From contig JALIHJ010000064.1 of NCBI GenBank assembly GCA_022984795.1, positions 1-64,000 on the forward strand: 64,000 nt of DNA, written 5' to 3'. The translations under genes were made by a program, and so were the position numbers. The first letter of the stretch is position 1. Each line of letters opens with the position of its first letter. Of the stretch, positions 1 through 9,065 are shown piece by piece. Below the pieces are notes generated by a model. It saw only the letters and a program-made list of their open reading frames with translations, did not search any database and was not told the DNA's origin. The stretch is from Fabrea salina (Eukaryota; Ciliophora; Heterotrichea; Heterotrichida; Fabreidae).

Positions 1-508
1 ACACCCTAACACCCTAACACCCTAACACCCTAACACCCTAACACCCTAACACCCTAACACCCTAACACCCTAACACCCTAACACCCTAACACCCTAACAC
101 CCTAACACCCTAACACCCTAACACCCCTAACACCCTAACACCCTAACACCCTAACACCCTAACACCCTAACACCCTAACACCCTAACACCCTAACACCCT
201 AACACCCTAACACCCTAACACCCTAACACCCTAACACCCTAACACCCTAACACCCTAACACCCTAACACCCTAACACCCTAACACCCTAACACCCTAACA
301 CCCTAACACCCTAACACCCTAACACCCTAACACCCTAACACCCTAACACCCTAACACCCTAACACCCTAACACCCTAACACCCTAACACCCTAACACCCT
401 AACACCCTAACACCCTAACACCCTAACACCCTAACACCCTAACACCCTAACACCCTAACACCCTAACACCCTAACACCCTAACACCCTAACACCCTAACA
501 CCCTAACA
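1..508. repeat. Telomere, C-strand repeat (CCCTAACA)n
   Basis: About 63 head-to-tail copies of an 8-base unit, CCCTAACA, begin at the first base and stop at 508, where unique AT-rich DNA starts. The C-rich strand reads 5' to 3' inward, as expected for a left chromosome end. One unit carries an extra C (CCCC at 124-127), making it 9 bases. The same unit is known from the heterotrichs Stentor and Blepharisma, whereas oligohymenophorean ciliates use CCCCAA or CCC[CA]AA. The tract may be longer in the cell than in this assembly. Confidence 0.98.
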
Positions 509-805
509 ATAAATACTTATTTAATAGTTGACACATAAACAACAATAGTTACTAGTAATACTATAAATTAAGAGTAGTTAATAAGAACTAAAACACCATA
601 ATCACCGACTAAACAGCAAGTAGTTAATGTCAAAGACACTAACTAAATGCTTCTTTAGAACACAGTACTAGTTTAGTAATCACTAAACACCTAGTAACGA
701 GTTAATGAAGTGTCATAAGCACCCAAGTAGAATTGGTTAGTACTTAAGTCGAGCAATAAAGACAATAGAGAATCAAGAACTAGCAATAAACAAGTTAATC
801 AAGAA
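509..805. other. Subtelomeric AT-rich spacer without a gene
   Basis: No coding frame of note. The stretch is AT-rich and full of short degenerate words such as TAGTTA, ACTAGTAA, ACTAAAC and GTTAATGA every 10-20 bases. These could be decayed telomere-like or simple AT sequence. I see no tRNA, transposon end or promoter that I can defend. Confidence 0.6.
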
Positions 806-1012
806 TTAAATTAAGTTAACTGACCATACATTATGAGTATGGCCTGTAGAGAGGTCCCAAACTCTCACTGAATTGTCTCTAGTGCCACCTCCAGACACCA
901 AGTACTTGTCATCACTTGCTATATTGAATGAAAGTACCCATCCAGTGTGTCCTTCTAGTACTTGAGTAGTTTCTCCAGAAGTGAGACTCCACACTCTAAT
1001 GGTTTCACCTTT
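806..1012 (-). pseudogene. WD40-repeat gene fragment
   Basis: Read on the minus strand, a frame open from 1012 to a stop at 806 encodes one and a half WD40 repeats. GETIRVWSLTSGE is followed by QVLEGHTGWVLSF, an SDDKYLVSGG strand and SVRVWDLSTG. This is the classical GH..WD pattern of a beta-propeller. There is no start codon upstream, since a stop lies at 1013-1015, and only about 65 residues remain, so it is a broken end of a longer propeller gene. It lies in another frame under the 3' end of the exonuclease-like frame (955-1872), which suggests that two different genes were joined here. A second WD40 scrap lies at 2957-3142. Confidence 0.7.
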
Positions 1013-1872
1013 TTATGTTCTTCGAACCTAGCTGTAGTGGCGAAGTCGCACAGGTTATGCTGCTCTGCAAAGGACTTGACCCAGTGGAAGTGCATATCTC
1101 CTTCTAAGCACTCTAAATTTCCAGTCACAATCACAAAGTCTTCCAAACAACACTGCAGGACTTTAGGGAGTTGGGTTTTCAGTTGCTCGCTGTGCTTGAG
1201 TGGAGGGTCCTCCCAAAGCTTCCTCTTGAGTGCAGCGTAAGGAGAGTTGAGTGCCAAGTTGACTACCCACACACTCATTCGGTGGTTAAACACCCTTGCC
1301 ACCTGCACTGACTCTCCTTCGTAGAAAAAGTCCGACACTGCCCACTCTGGAGATAGCAGCATAAAGGGTATAGTCTCCGGGCTTGCTAGACATTGCCACT
1401 CACTGCCTTCAACCAGCTTCTTGACTTCTCCTTGGTCTACCTGCATACAAACTATGTCAGGCACCTGCTTGTTGAGTTCTTCCACTAGCTTGCTCGGGAC
1501 TTCGTGCACGTTCCAGATTCTGAAGTTGCACACTATCTCTTGCTCTGGAGTCGGGATCACAATTTCGTTGCCTTCCTCCCACTCAAACATTAGCTGCAGC
1601 AGTGCCGAGTTGATTGGCCCTAACTCCTCAATCTGCCTTACGTTGTCACCCACTGAGTAACTCCTTTCCGACTCTGCTTCGTAGTTGCGCTCTCCCAAAA
1701 GCCCTATGTTGGGGGTGTTAACTCCCTCTGTAGGTGGTTCCTCCCCTGGGCTCTGTTGAAGTTGTGGTTGGGGGTCGCCAGAATTGCCACCTGTTGGGTC
1801 TACTGCATTTAAGCTCCCGCTCAAAGATGGACGCCGAAAGGGCTCAGCAGCCTGGCCTACTCTCCCTGACAT
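955..1872 (-). pseudogene. Degenerate EEP (exonuclease-endonuclease-phosphatase)-like frame
   Basis: A 305-codon frame starts with ATG at 1872. Residues 1-110 are low complexity (Pro, Gln, Gly). From about 115 the sequence resembles the EEP fold: FRIWNVHEV (first strand), PDIVCMQ, then FVIVTGNLECLEGD near the usual GDFN position. The Glu normally following LQ and the Asp of the D-x-N motif are not seen, and there is no C-terminal SDH motif. The last 15-20 codons run out of frame over DNA encoding a WD40 repeat, so the natural 3' end has been lost. It is more likely a decayed subtelomeric copy than an active nuclease. A retroelement endonuclease is possible, but no reverse transcriptase is nearby. 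Confidence 0.4.
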
Positions 1873-1935
1873 CTTATCAACCCCTTATCTATTAATTCCC
1901 CCCACTTTCTCCCTATAAAAGTCCACTAATTTTCA

Positions 1936-2592
1936 TTAGGGAATTTTTACCCCCCTAACACCCCAACCCCCTATATGGCGGTGGGCCTTAAAAAAAAAAG
2001 GCCCACCCACCCGCCATATAATTAGTGCAGGTTCTTGAATTATTTGGTTATTGATATTGGGTTGGTGGGTTGGATTAGTTAACTGCTTTTGAAGTTGTTC
2101 ATTTTTGATCTTGGATTCCTCAAGTTCATTAGTAAGGGCGGTGATTCTTTGTTCAAGATCCCTTTCTTTTTGCTTGTAAGACTCAGTGATTTGCTCAGTT
2201 TGGGCTTGCACTTCTTGCAGTCGGTTGTTGAAGTCCAATTGACTGATTAGTTGATTGAAGAAGTCGCTGGGTCTAAATTGATTTAATTGGTCAAGGGTGC
2301 TAGGAACAGCAGAGTAGGATTCAGTCACAGCATCACTTAGTTGCTTGAGTTGAGTGAGTTTTGCATGGGTTATTTCCTCCACCTTCAAGAGAATTAGCTC
2401 CCTTAATTGGGTGACTTCCTGTCTCTTCGAGGAGATTATGCTAAGCACTTCATTTGCCTCGTCAGCTTCAGTCAAAGCACCAGCAGAGTGGCCTTGCTTA
2501 ATATGACTAAGAACCATGTGGTCGCACAATAGTTCTCCACAGCTGCACTTCGAAATAGCTCGGCAATCTGATGGGCAGTTAGCTTTCATCAT
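1936..2592 (-). CDS. Small B-box-like zinc finger/coiled-coil protein
   Basis: ATG at 2592 opens a frame of 218 codons. Residues 6-35 carry a B-box-like Cys/His set (C6, C10, C16, C18, C23, H25, H30, H35), similar in spacing to the B-box in the zinc-array protein at 53580-56141. Residues 50-170 form a charged coiled coil with heptad Leu/Ile, as in TRIM-type proteins, but there is no RING finger and no C-terminal propeller. The last 30 codons are encoded by a fold-back repeat (1972-2020) and a telomere-like G-rich run, so the natural C terminus may have been replaced. The role is unknown. It could be an expressed short gene or the 5' part of a longer TRIM-like gene. Confidence 0.5.
   Translation of the reverse strand: MMKANCPSDCRAISKCSCGELLCDHMVLSHIKQGHSAGALTEADEANEVLSIISSKRQEVTQLRELILLKVEEITHAKLTQLKQLSDAVTESYSAVPSTLDQLNQFRPSDFFNQLISQLDFNNRLQEVQAQTEQITESYKQKERDLEQRITALTNELEESKIKNEQLQKQLTNPTHQPNINNQIIQEPALIIWRVGGPFFFKAHRHIGGWGVRGVKIP
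1950..1972. repeat. Interstitial telomere-like run
   Basis: A C-rich tract contains one exact CCCTAACA unit within degenerate runs of C (five or six, then four, then five) separated by TAACA or AA. It lies about 1.45 kb from the telomere and directly beside the fold-back repeat at 1972-2020. It could be a relic of an older chromosome end or of a break healed with telomeric sequence. Confidence 0.5.
1972..2020. repeat. Short fold-back (inverted) repeat with A10 loop
   Basis: The left arm TATATGGCGGTGGGCCTT (1972-1989) is matched by the reverse complement of 1998-2020, except for a 5-base insertion in the right arm. Between the arms lies a run of ten A. The hairpin starts and ends with TATA-type sequence. 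On the minus strand it adds GGGTGGGTGGG to the nearby G runs. It may be a tiny MITE-like insertion, a transcript 3' hairpin or a quadruplex-prone site; nothing in it identifies a transposon family. Confidence 0.7.
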
Positions 2593-2956
2593 AAATATGG
2601 ACCAGAAAAGCCTTTAAGTGTAAAGTTTTAGAAACAAAAATAGTGAGCACATCGAAAGCAATAAACCTTAATTCCTAACAGTCTGACTGACTTTAGTAAA
2701 CTCACTTCTGAGGTCGTTCAAAGTCACTTGATAACTAAAACATTACTTTAGAGGGATTTAGGACTCAAAGATGATCAACAGTTTCAAAAAGACTGTAGAA
2801 TTTAGATTTAACCTAATTAGTAACGCTACTAGTAGCTCTAAGTTTCTGCCTTTTAATTTACTGTAATTATGCCTCTCTGGTTACTAAAAGTAAGCTGTGA
2901 CTCCATAATGCAAATGAAAGCATTTTCTGATCAATCTAAAAACACGAAGGTACTGT
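2593..2956. other. Subtelomeric spacer without a recognisable gene
   Basis: AT-rich sequence with many stops in all frames. I see no RNA gene, repeat array or coding remnant here. Confidence 0.5.
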
Positions 2957-3142
2957 TTACGTTTCCACAATACAAGTTGTCTTTGCTAGAGATATCGATT
3001 GATCAAACATCAACAGTGTGCCTTCTAGCGTTTGAGTTTGCTCTCTAGTTAATAAATTGCAAACTTTGATAGTTCTGTCCACTACTGAGACAACTACTAA
3101 GTGTCCTTCAGGTCTGCTCTTCACCCTTTGGCGGTTGACCAT
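2957..3142 (-). pseudogene. Second WD40-repeat fragment
   Basis: A 61-codon frame starting with ATG at 3142 includes RPEGHLVVVSVVDRTIKVCN and then LTREQTQTLEG, which follow the plan of one WD40 blade. The usual Trp is Cys (IKVCN) and the GH after LEG is lost. With only one decayed blade it is best read as a scrap of the same kind of propeller gene as 806-1012, not as a working protein. Confidence 0.55.
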
Positions 3143-3295
3143 TTGCCAAAAAAGTGTCTTTAAAAAAAATTTAATTGGGAGCTTTTGAGCTGTATACTAG
3201 AAGTTCTTAAATAGCTATTGCTATAGTTCTCTAGAAATAAATCCCCAATAAATTAAACTATCCATTACACCCTAATCTGTCTTAGATCCTTATAA

Positions 3296-6200
3296 ATGAA
3301 ATTGGTAGTAGGGTGTTTTTTTTTGTACTTAGCTTCTTCATGCAGCTGCAATACCGAATATACTGAAGGCCCACTACCGCAAGAAATTGACTACTGCTTG
3401 AAAATTCAAACCCTGGAGAAAAATGAACCTTTTGTGATAAAGGATGTTACATTTCAAAACTTTAATCTCGAAACCGACTTAATTTGTTCTTTAGGGAGCT
3501 TAAAGCTGGAAAACGTCAGCTTTGTAAACATTACTGGCAGAGGAAACCACTTAATAAACCTAGGAAACCAAGAATCAGAATTTAGTTTTGAAAATGGAAC
3601 AATAAAAAAAATTACAGGATTCCTTAGCGTATTGAATAGCGGGAGAAGCTCAGTAAAAATCACTCACGTAAAATTTAGCGGTAACTTTGTAAACCACACT
3701 TTAATATCTGACGATATGCTTGCGGACTTCACTTTGGAGTCCTGTAGTTTCGAGGAGAGTACTTCAGATTCCTTATTCAATATTGACTTTGACTCAACAA
3801 ACAACACAAAATTTAGGATATTGAACTGTAACTTTACTCAGCTGGAAATCCAAGGAGAACTTCTAGTTCTAACGCAGCACGACGGCACTAAAAGCAGATT
3901 GTGGGAAATTCAAGGTTGCTTTTTCAAAGAAGTATCTGCTTCTACCTTGTTTAGAGTAAGAAGTGACAAAAAACTTGACAGTTTGGAGGTGTCCAACAGC
4001 CAATTTCTAAACTTAACTTTGGGGAAATCACTGGCAGAGATTGACTTTGAAAATACAACTTACTCAAAGTTCTCGAACTTAAAGTTTTCTGGAGTGAATC
4101 ACACCGACTACCTAGTAAGGCTCAAAGGAGGCCCAGGATACTTCCAAAGTGACTACACCGACCTAAAGTTCGAAAAAATACAAATAACTAATTCTGAGAA
4201 CCCTGGTTACTACTTCTACCTAAGTAATTGCGGAAACATTTTGTTCAATGACCTCAACTTTACTCAAGTAACTAACACTCAGAAGAAAAAGGAAGAAGCA
4301 ATGCTTTTCAGTATTTTTGACTCTGAAAACTTGACTTTTAGAAAAATCAACATAAAAAAAGTAACTGGAAAGGCTTTGCACGGACTTGCTTTTTATGTAG
4401 TGCGGCTCAATGGATCCTTGAACTTGGAGGACTTGAGTCTGGAAGAAGTTGAGAACGAACACAGCTCAATCAGTTACCTAAGAAACATTGACCAAGTTGT
4501 AGTCAAGGACTCTAGATTTGCAAGTCTGAATGCTTTTAAGCGCAGTAACTTTGAATTGGTTTCTGTTAAGGTTTTGCAAATGAATAACCTGGAATTCAAA
4601 AATATAAGTGCTTCGAAGGGAGCTGGGGTGTTCCTTAGCGAGAGCGAAGAAACTGAAATACAACTAATTGCGCTTAGTTTCCAAAACTTAAGGGCTAATC
4701 AAGGCTCAGCCATTTTAATTGATGATACTGTTAGTTTTGGTTCGGCCTTTTTAAAGAATGTGTCTATGATTGAAGTGAAAACATTCCAAGGAGCGCCACT
4801 TGAAGACAGACACTATAAGGGAAAACTCAATATCCTCAACTTAACTATTGAAAGGACTAGGGGATTGTACTGTGCTTTTTACGGACTCTACAACAACTCA
4901 GAAGCCTTGAGTTTAACCAATGTCAGTATTGCTGACGCTAAGTGTGAAAAAAGTGTGCTTAGCTTTAGGTCCTTTAATAGTGCCTTTGTAAACTTGCAAG
5001 GTCTTTCAGTGAGTAACAGCTCGCAGCTCTTAAGTTTTGAAGAAACCTTTTTGGAAGCCAGGAACCTAACTTTTACGAATAACTCGGGCTATTTGTTTCT
5101 GGGGCAGGAAAACTCACAAGTAAACATTCGGCAAGTTAGTATCAAGGGCCATGCTGGCACTTTGGTAGAGTTAACTCAAAGCTCAATGAACTGCACTAAT
5201 TGGGATTTACTCGACAGCGAAGGACTTTTTTGGTTCCAAACTGCTAAAAACTCAGCAATCAATCTAACCAATTGCAGATTCAAAAACAGCACTTACAAAG
5301 CTGCAGGTCTGAGCATCAACTATTCTAACCAAACCAACTACATAATTAACAGCGAATTTGAAACTCATGGAAAAGGAAGAGCTATACAACTAGGAAATTC
5401 AAAACTAAACATTTCAAGTACTACTCTTTTGGGCAAGGGAAGTTCTGGAATCAGCTTGAATGGGGGCCAAGTTAGTATACTTAACTCAAACCTAACAAAC
5501 TACACAGCAATGGAGGGGTCAATGATCTATTCACTTGAAAGCAGTGTTAGTATTGGGAATTCTCTGTTTGGCAAGGGAAATGCCACAAGAGGAGGAGGTA
5601 TATTTTTAATTACTTCTAATCTTACTATAGAGAACTCTAGTTTCAAAGACTTTACTTCGACTGAAGGAGGGGTTGTTTGGGAAGGATCTAGGTCAAAGGT
5701 CAAACTAGTTAATTCTAGTTTTAGTGGAACGTCTGCTAAGTATGGAGGTGCGGTATTTAGTGAACAAGGATTCTTGCATGCAAGTGGAATTCAAATAAGT
5801 AAGTCCAATGCCCAAGAAGGTGGGGGCATTTTATGCATAAGCTGCAATGCTACTGTGATTGAATCTAAGTTCAGCAAAAACTCTGCTTCAATAGGAGGTG
5901 CTATTAGGTGGACTGGGGTTGAACCTAGTTTTGGCAGCAATAAATTTGAAAACAACTCAGCTACTGTTTACGGGGATGATATAGCTTCCTATGCAACTGA
6001 AATCCAATTTTGCAACACAAGCAAAATAGAGCTGGTTCCTGGACAAATTCTTAAAAGTCCAGTAAATGTTTGCTTGATAGATCACTACGGCCAGGTAGTT
6101 ACAAGTGACAACTCAACTCAAGCTACCATTATTATCAGTACTACCTCAGGCACTAAAAATGCGATGAATGGAACCTTTTCTTTCAAGCCAATTCAGCCAT

Positions 6201-7948
6201 TTGGGAAGCCTGACTCGAATGTTTCAATTACAGTATATGCTGGTTCAATGAGTAGTAGTTTTAAGTCAGTTTTTAGGGACTGCCGAAAGGGAGAGTACAG
6301 GGACAAAGACAAGTGTGAATTGTGCCAAAGAGGAACTTATAGCTTAGACCCTGAAAAAGAATGCAAGGAGTGCCCAGAGGGTGCAGAGTGCTTAGGTGGT
6401 AGTGTGATGCACACAAAGGATGGGTACTGGAGAAGTTCGGATGATTCTGACAACTTTTATAGGTGCCCTAACCCAAAAGCATGTTTAAAGGATAGAATAT
6501 GCGAAAAAGGCTACAGAGGAAACATGTGCCAATCTTGCGAGTACGGATATTTCCGAACTTTCCGAGATACCTGTTCTGAATGTCCAGGCAGAAATACTAA
6601 CTTGGCTTGGCTTTTGATACTACTATGCTTGTTTGTAGCAATATGCTTTATTTTGGTGATTTCTACTCTGCGTTCTGCATACAAGCCCAAGTCACTACTA
6701 GCAATTTACTTAAAAATAGCTGCTAACTACATCCAGTTGGTGTACTTAGTTACTGAGTTCAACCTTAACTGGCCTGGGTTGGTGCTAGAACTTTTTGATA
6801 TTCAGGAGTCTTCAGCAACACTGTTTGACCAAATTTTTTCAATTGACTGTTTCTTAGAAGAAGACGAAAGTGCCTTCAAACAGGAAATTTTCAACAAGTT
6901 AGTTATGATGTCCTTACTGCCAGTGACAGTCAGTGCTTTGACTCTTTTAGCTTGGGGAGTAGTGAGTTTCAAGAAAAGGAGCTTTTCTGCAGTGAAGACA
7001 AACCTAGTTGCTTCTCTGATTACTCTGTTCTTTTTTATTCACCCAATAGTAATTAAGTACTGCTTTTCTATGTTTGCTTGCAGGGAAATAGACGGCAGTC
7101 AGTACTTAGTGCGCAACTTAGAAGTTGGGTGTTGGGAAGAAGACCATTTGTTGTACACCATGGGAGTTGCTTTACCCAGCATCATTTTTTGGGGAATTTC
7201 CACTCCAGGAGTCATTTTGCTAGTGATGTACAAGAATAGAAGGAGTTTGCACAAATCGAAGCAAAAAATTTTTTTTGGGTTCATTTTTAACGGCTACGAA
7301 ACCAAAAGGTTCTACTGGGAGTTTTTAGTGATGTTTAGGAAGGTTTTGGTGATTAGTTTGTCTGTGTTTTTCACCAGAATATCTGTTCCTATTCAAGGCT
7401 TGTTGTGTTTAGGAGTGCTGATGAGTTTTCTTTACATGCACCTAAAGTCACAGCCTTTTTTGCACGAACACCTAAACTCCATTGAAACCCTAGCTTTGAC
7501 AACAGCTACTGTAACTATCTACTCTGGATTGTTCTTTCTGACTGAAGACCTTAGTGAGCTAGCAGAAATATTCTTTTTCTGTGTGATCATCGGCTTTAAC
7601 GTTTGGTTTGTGCTGTACTGGCTAGCTTCGGTCACAGCTACTTCTGTGGAATTGTTAGCCTCTAAACTTAGTTGTTTGAAATACCTTTTTAAAGAGAAGA
7701 GTCCAGAGTACTTCTCAGAAGAAAAGGTATTTAAAAACTCTTACTGGGAAGGAAGGAGTTGGAGAGCGACTTTGCTGGAACTAAAAGAACCTAGGAAGAA
7801 AACCCTCAACTTTAGAACTATGCAGGAACTGTACCTCAGTATGCTAAATGCATCCACTAACTCCACTGGAAACTATTCAGACTTAACTGGCGAAAAGGAA
7901 TACAAATTGAACACTTTATTTACTTTGGGACAGCTTAAATCTCTTTAA
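3296..7948 (+). CDS. Giant beta-helix surface protein with Cys-rich neck and multi-pass membrane domain
   Basis: 1550 residues, ATG at 3296 in a TATAAATG context. Residues 1-18 are a signal peptide. Residues 20-970 are repeated short beta strands (NVSFVNITG, NCNFTQLEI, NSSFKDFTS types) with many N-glycosylation sequons, typical of a right-handed parallel beta-helix. The stretch at about 760-900 shows polymorphic outer-membrane-protein-like GGAV, GGGI and GGAI motifs. Residues 990-1095 are a Cys-rich GCC2/GCC3- or EGF-like neck. From about 1102 there are seven or eight hydrophobic helices, then a cytosolic tail. Ciliates carry many such proteins, and a sensory or adhesion role at the cell surface is inferred, not shown. 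The stop lies 12 bp from the stop of the convergent gene at 7961-9052. Confidence 0.9.
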   Translation: MKLVVGCFFLYLASSCSCNTEYTEGPLPQEIDYCLKIQTLEKNEPFVIKDVTFQNFNLETDLICSLGSLKLENVSFVNITGRGNHLINLGNQESEFSFENGTIKKITGFLSVLNSGRSSVKITHVKFSGNFVNHTLISDDMLADFTLESCSFEESTSDSLFNIDFDSTNNTKFRILNCNFTQLEIQGELLVLTQHDGTKSRLWEIQGCFFKEVSASTLFRVRSDKKLDSLEVSNSQFLNLTLGKSLAEIDFENTTYSKFSNLKFSGVNHTDYLVRLKGGPGYFQSDYTDLKFEKIQITNSENPGYYFYLSNCGNILFNDLNFTQVTNTQKKKEEAMLFSIFDSENLTFRKINIKKVTGKALHGLAFYVVRLNGSLNLEDLSLEEVENEHSSISYLRNIDQVVVKDSRFASLNAFKRSNFELVSVKVLQMNNLEFKNISASKGAGVFLSESEETEIQLIALSFQNLRANQGSAILIDDTVSFGSAFLKNVSMIEVKTFQGAPLEDRHYKGKLNILNLTIERTRGLYCAFYGLYNNSEALSLTNVSIADAKCEKSVLSFRSFNSAFVNLQGLSVSNSSQLLSFEETFLEARNLTFTNNSGYLFLGQENSQVNIRQVSIKGHAGTLVELTQSSMNCTNWDLLDSEGLFWFQTAKNSAINLTNCRFKNSTYKAAGLSINYSNQTNYIINSEFETHGKGRAIQLGNSKLNISSTTLLGKGSSGISLNGGQVSILNSNLTNYTAMEGSMIYSLESSVSIGNSLFGKGNATRGGGIFLITSNLTIENSSFKDFTSTEGGVVWEGSRSKVKLVNSSFSGTSAKYGGAVFSEQGFLHASGIQISKSNAQEGGGILCISCNATVIESKFSKNSASIGGAIRWTGVEPSFGSNKFENNSATVYGDDIASYATEIQFCNTSKIELVPGQILKSPVNVCLIDHYGQVVTSDNSTQATIIISTTSGTKNAMNGTFSFKPIQPFGKPDSNVSITVYAGSMSSSFKSVFRDCRKGEYRDKDKCELCQRGTYSLDPEKECKECPEGAECLGGSVMHTKDGYWRSSDDSDNFYRCPNPKACLKDRICEKGYRGNMCQSCEYGYFRTFRDTCSECPGRNTNLAWLLILLCLFVAICFILVISTLRSAYKPKSLLAIYLKIAANYIQLVYLVTEFNLNWPGLVLELFDIQESSATLFDQIFSIDCFLEEDESAFKQEIFNKLVMMSLLPVTVSALTLLAWGVVSFKKRSFSAVKTNLVASLITLFFFIHPIVIKYCFSMFACREIDGSQYLVRNLEVGCWEEDHLLYTMGVALPSIIFWGISTPGVILLVMYKNRRSLHKSKQKIFFGFIFNGYETKRFYWEFLVMFRKVLVISLSVFFTRISVPIQGLLCLGVLMSFLYMHLKSQPFLHEHLNSIETLALTTATVTIYSGLFFLTEDLSELAEIFFFCVIIGFNVWFVLYWLASVTATSVELLASKLSCLKYLFKEKSPEYFSEEKVFKNSYWEGRSWRATLLELKEPRKKTLNFRTMQELYLSMLNASTNSTGNYSDLTGEKEYKLNTLFTLGQLKSL

Positions 7949-7960
7949 TGGCATTACTAA

Positions 7961-9052
7961 TTAAGCTTGTGGAGGGCCTTCGAACCTCAAAAGAAGGTCC
8001 CTGATTTTATCAACAATAAAGTCAGACTCTTCGCTTTCAAACTCTTTTTGTCTTTCACCAAAAGTTTTTATTACGAACCTAAAAGGTTTGGTGGGGTGAA
8101 GAAAAACAGAGTCAATGAACTCCAAACTAAAGCTTTCTTTTTTCCTCTTCAGTTGGATTTCCATTAAGTACTGTCCGGAACTAGATTTTGTAATAACTAT
8201 GTTGGCACTTTGGTTTATCAAAGGACTGATTTTAGTGACTTGCCACTTTTTGTAGTAAGACTCAATTTGCAAAAGTTGTGCTCTGCAGTAAATGAGTCTT
8301 TCAGCAAGTTCAGTTTCAGTCTTTTGGTGGTTCTCAATTCTTTCGACTAGCAAGTTGCGGTGTTCTTCCTTGTTGCCTAAGAACTCTCTGAGTCTAGTGA
8401 GTTCTGCGTTTGTATTGGCTAACTTCTTTTGAACTTCTTCGAACTCTTCAGTTAATTGGCTGTTGATTTCACTTAATTTAATGTTGCTTTTACACATAAC
8501 TTGGTATTCCCCTAGCGAACTGGAGTTGGAGTGTTCTAGTTCGTTTAGTTGTGTTTGCAAAAGGTGGGCTCTTTCCCTAAGCTGTTGGTCACTTGCTTCT
8601 ATGGACTTTTGCAAGTCGTCGTAAGCTCTGTTTATTAGTTACTTTTGGACTTGTCTGATGTTCCTTTCGATTTTTTGGTTTTCGGTTTTGGTTACTTCGA
8701 TTTCTTGGACGAGTTTCAGGTTTTGTTGTTCAAGAGCAGCAAGCTTCTTGGAGTTGGTTTTCTTCTTTTGGAAGTTTTTGGTTTTCTTTTGTTTTTCAGC
8801 TGCTTTTATGGCGTTGTTGTGCTCAGTGATCTCATTTTCGAATTGGCCTTTTTCGTTTAGGATTTTGTCCAAAAGGTAGTTCTAAGTAACCTTTACCTTC
8901 TTTGCAATGACTCCTTCGATCTTGTCAACTCGTTTTTGCAACTGGGAAATTTCTTCTTGCAAGGGTTGTCTTTCTTGCCTTTCTGCCAACAAGCCTTTCC
9001 TTAAAACAACTAGTTGTTCTTTTAGGTTTTCTTCAGAGACTCTTTGTTCCAT
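7961..9052 (-). CDS. Coiled-coil protein with small C-terminal globular domain (two 15-nt introns)
   Basis: Three exons, 9052-8897, 8881-8643 and 8627-7961, join in frame to 353 residues once two 15-nt GT..AG introns are removed. Residues 1-250 are almost all coiled coil. The last 95 residues are beta-rich (ANIVITKSSSGQYLMEIQLK, then SFSLEFIDSVF, then PFRFVIKTFG) followed by a helix with DFIVDKIRDLLLRF. The strand-turn pattern with a phrase like F-x-x-HPTKPFRF recalls the RWD domains of kinetochore subunits such as Spc25, but identity is too weak to name it. It is the last of four closely packed minus-strand genes with CDT2-like, SMC3 and cyclin, 13 nt after the cyclin stop. A trafficking or basal-body coiled-coil protein remains possible. 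Confidence 0.85.
8628..8642 (-). other. 15-nt spliceosomal intron
   Basis: Minus-strand GTAACTAATAAACAG. It contains an in-frame stop (TAA) if retained. Removing it joins AA to A as one Lys codon and restores one frame across both sides. The length matches the standard heterotrich intron. Confidence 0.92.
8882..8896 (-). other. 15-nt spliceosomal intron
   Basis: Minus-strand GTAAAGGTTACTTAG, placed between codons (AAG|AAC). Excision joins the ATG-bearing first exon to the second in frame. Confidence 0.92.
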
Positions 9053-9065
9053 TTAAGTGTTACAC

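Noticed and set aside
1-508. CRISPR-like or satellite array
   Set aside because: The unit is 8 bases with no spacers and sits at the very end in the orientation of a telomere.
962-1660. Plus-strand frames opposite the EEP-like region
   Set aside because: They are antisense shadows: composition follows the minus-strand codons, no domain is seen, and they have no sensible start context.
955-1872. Retrotransposon endonuclease with a nearby element
   Set aside because: No reverse transcriptase, terminal repeats, poly(A) tail or target duplication is visible; the evidence supports only a degenerate EEP-like frame.
8645-8879. Plus-strand Phe/Leu-rich frames mimicking membrane proteins
   Set aside because: Antisense of Lys/Glu-rich coiled-coil codons (AAA/GAA read as TTT/TTC), a known artefact; the minus strand splices to a good protein.
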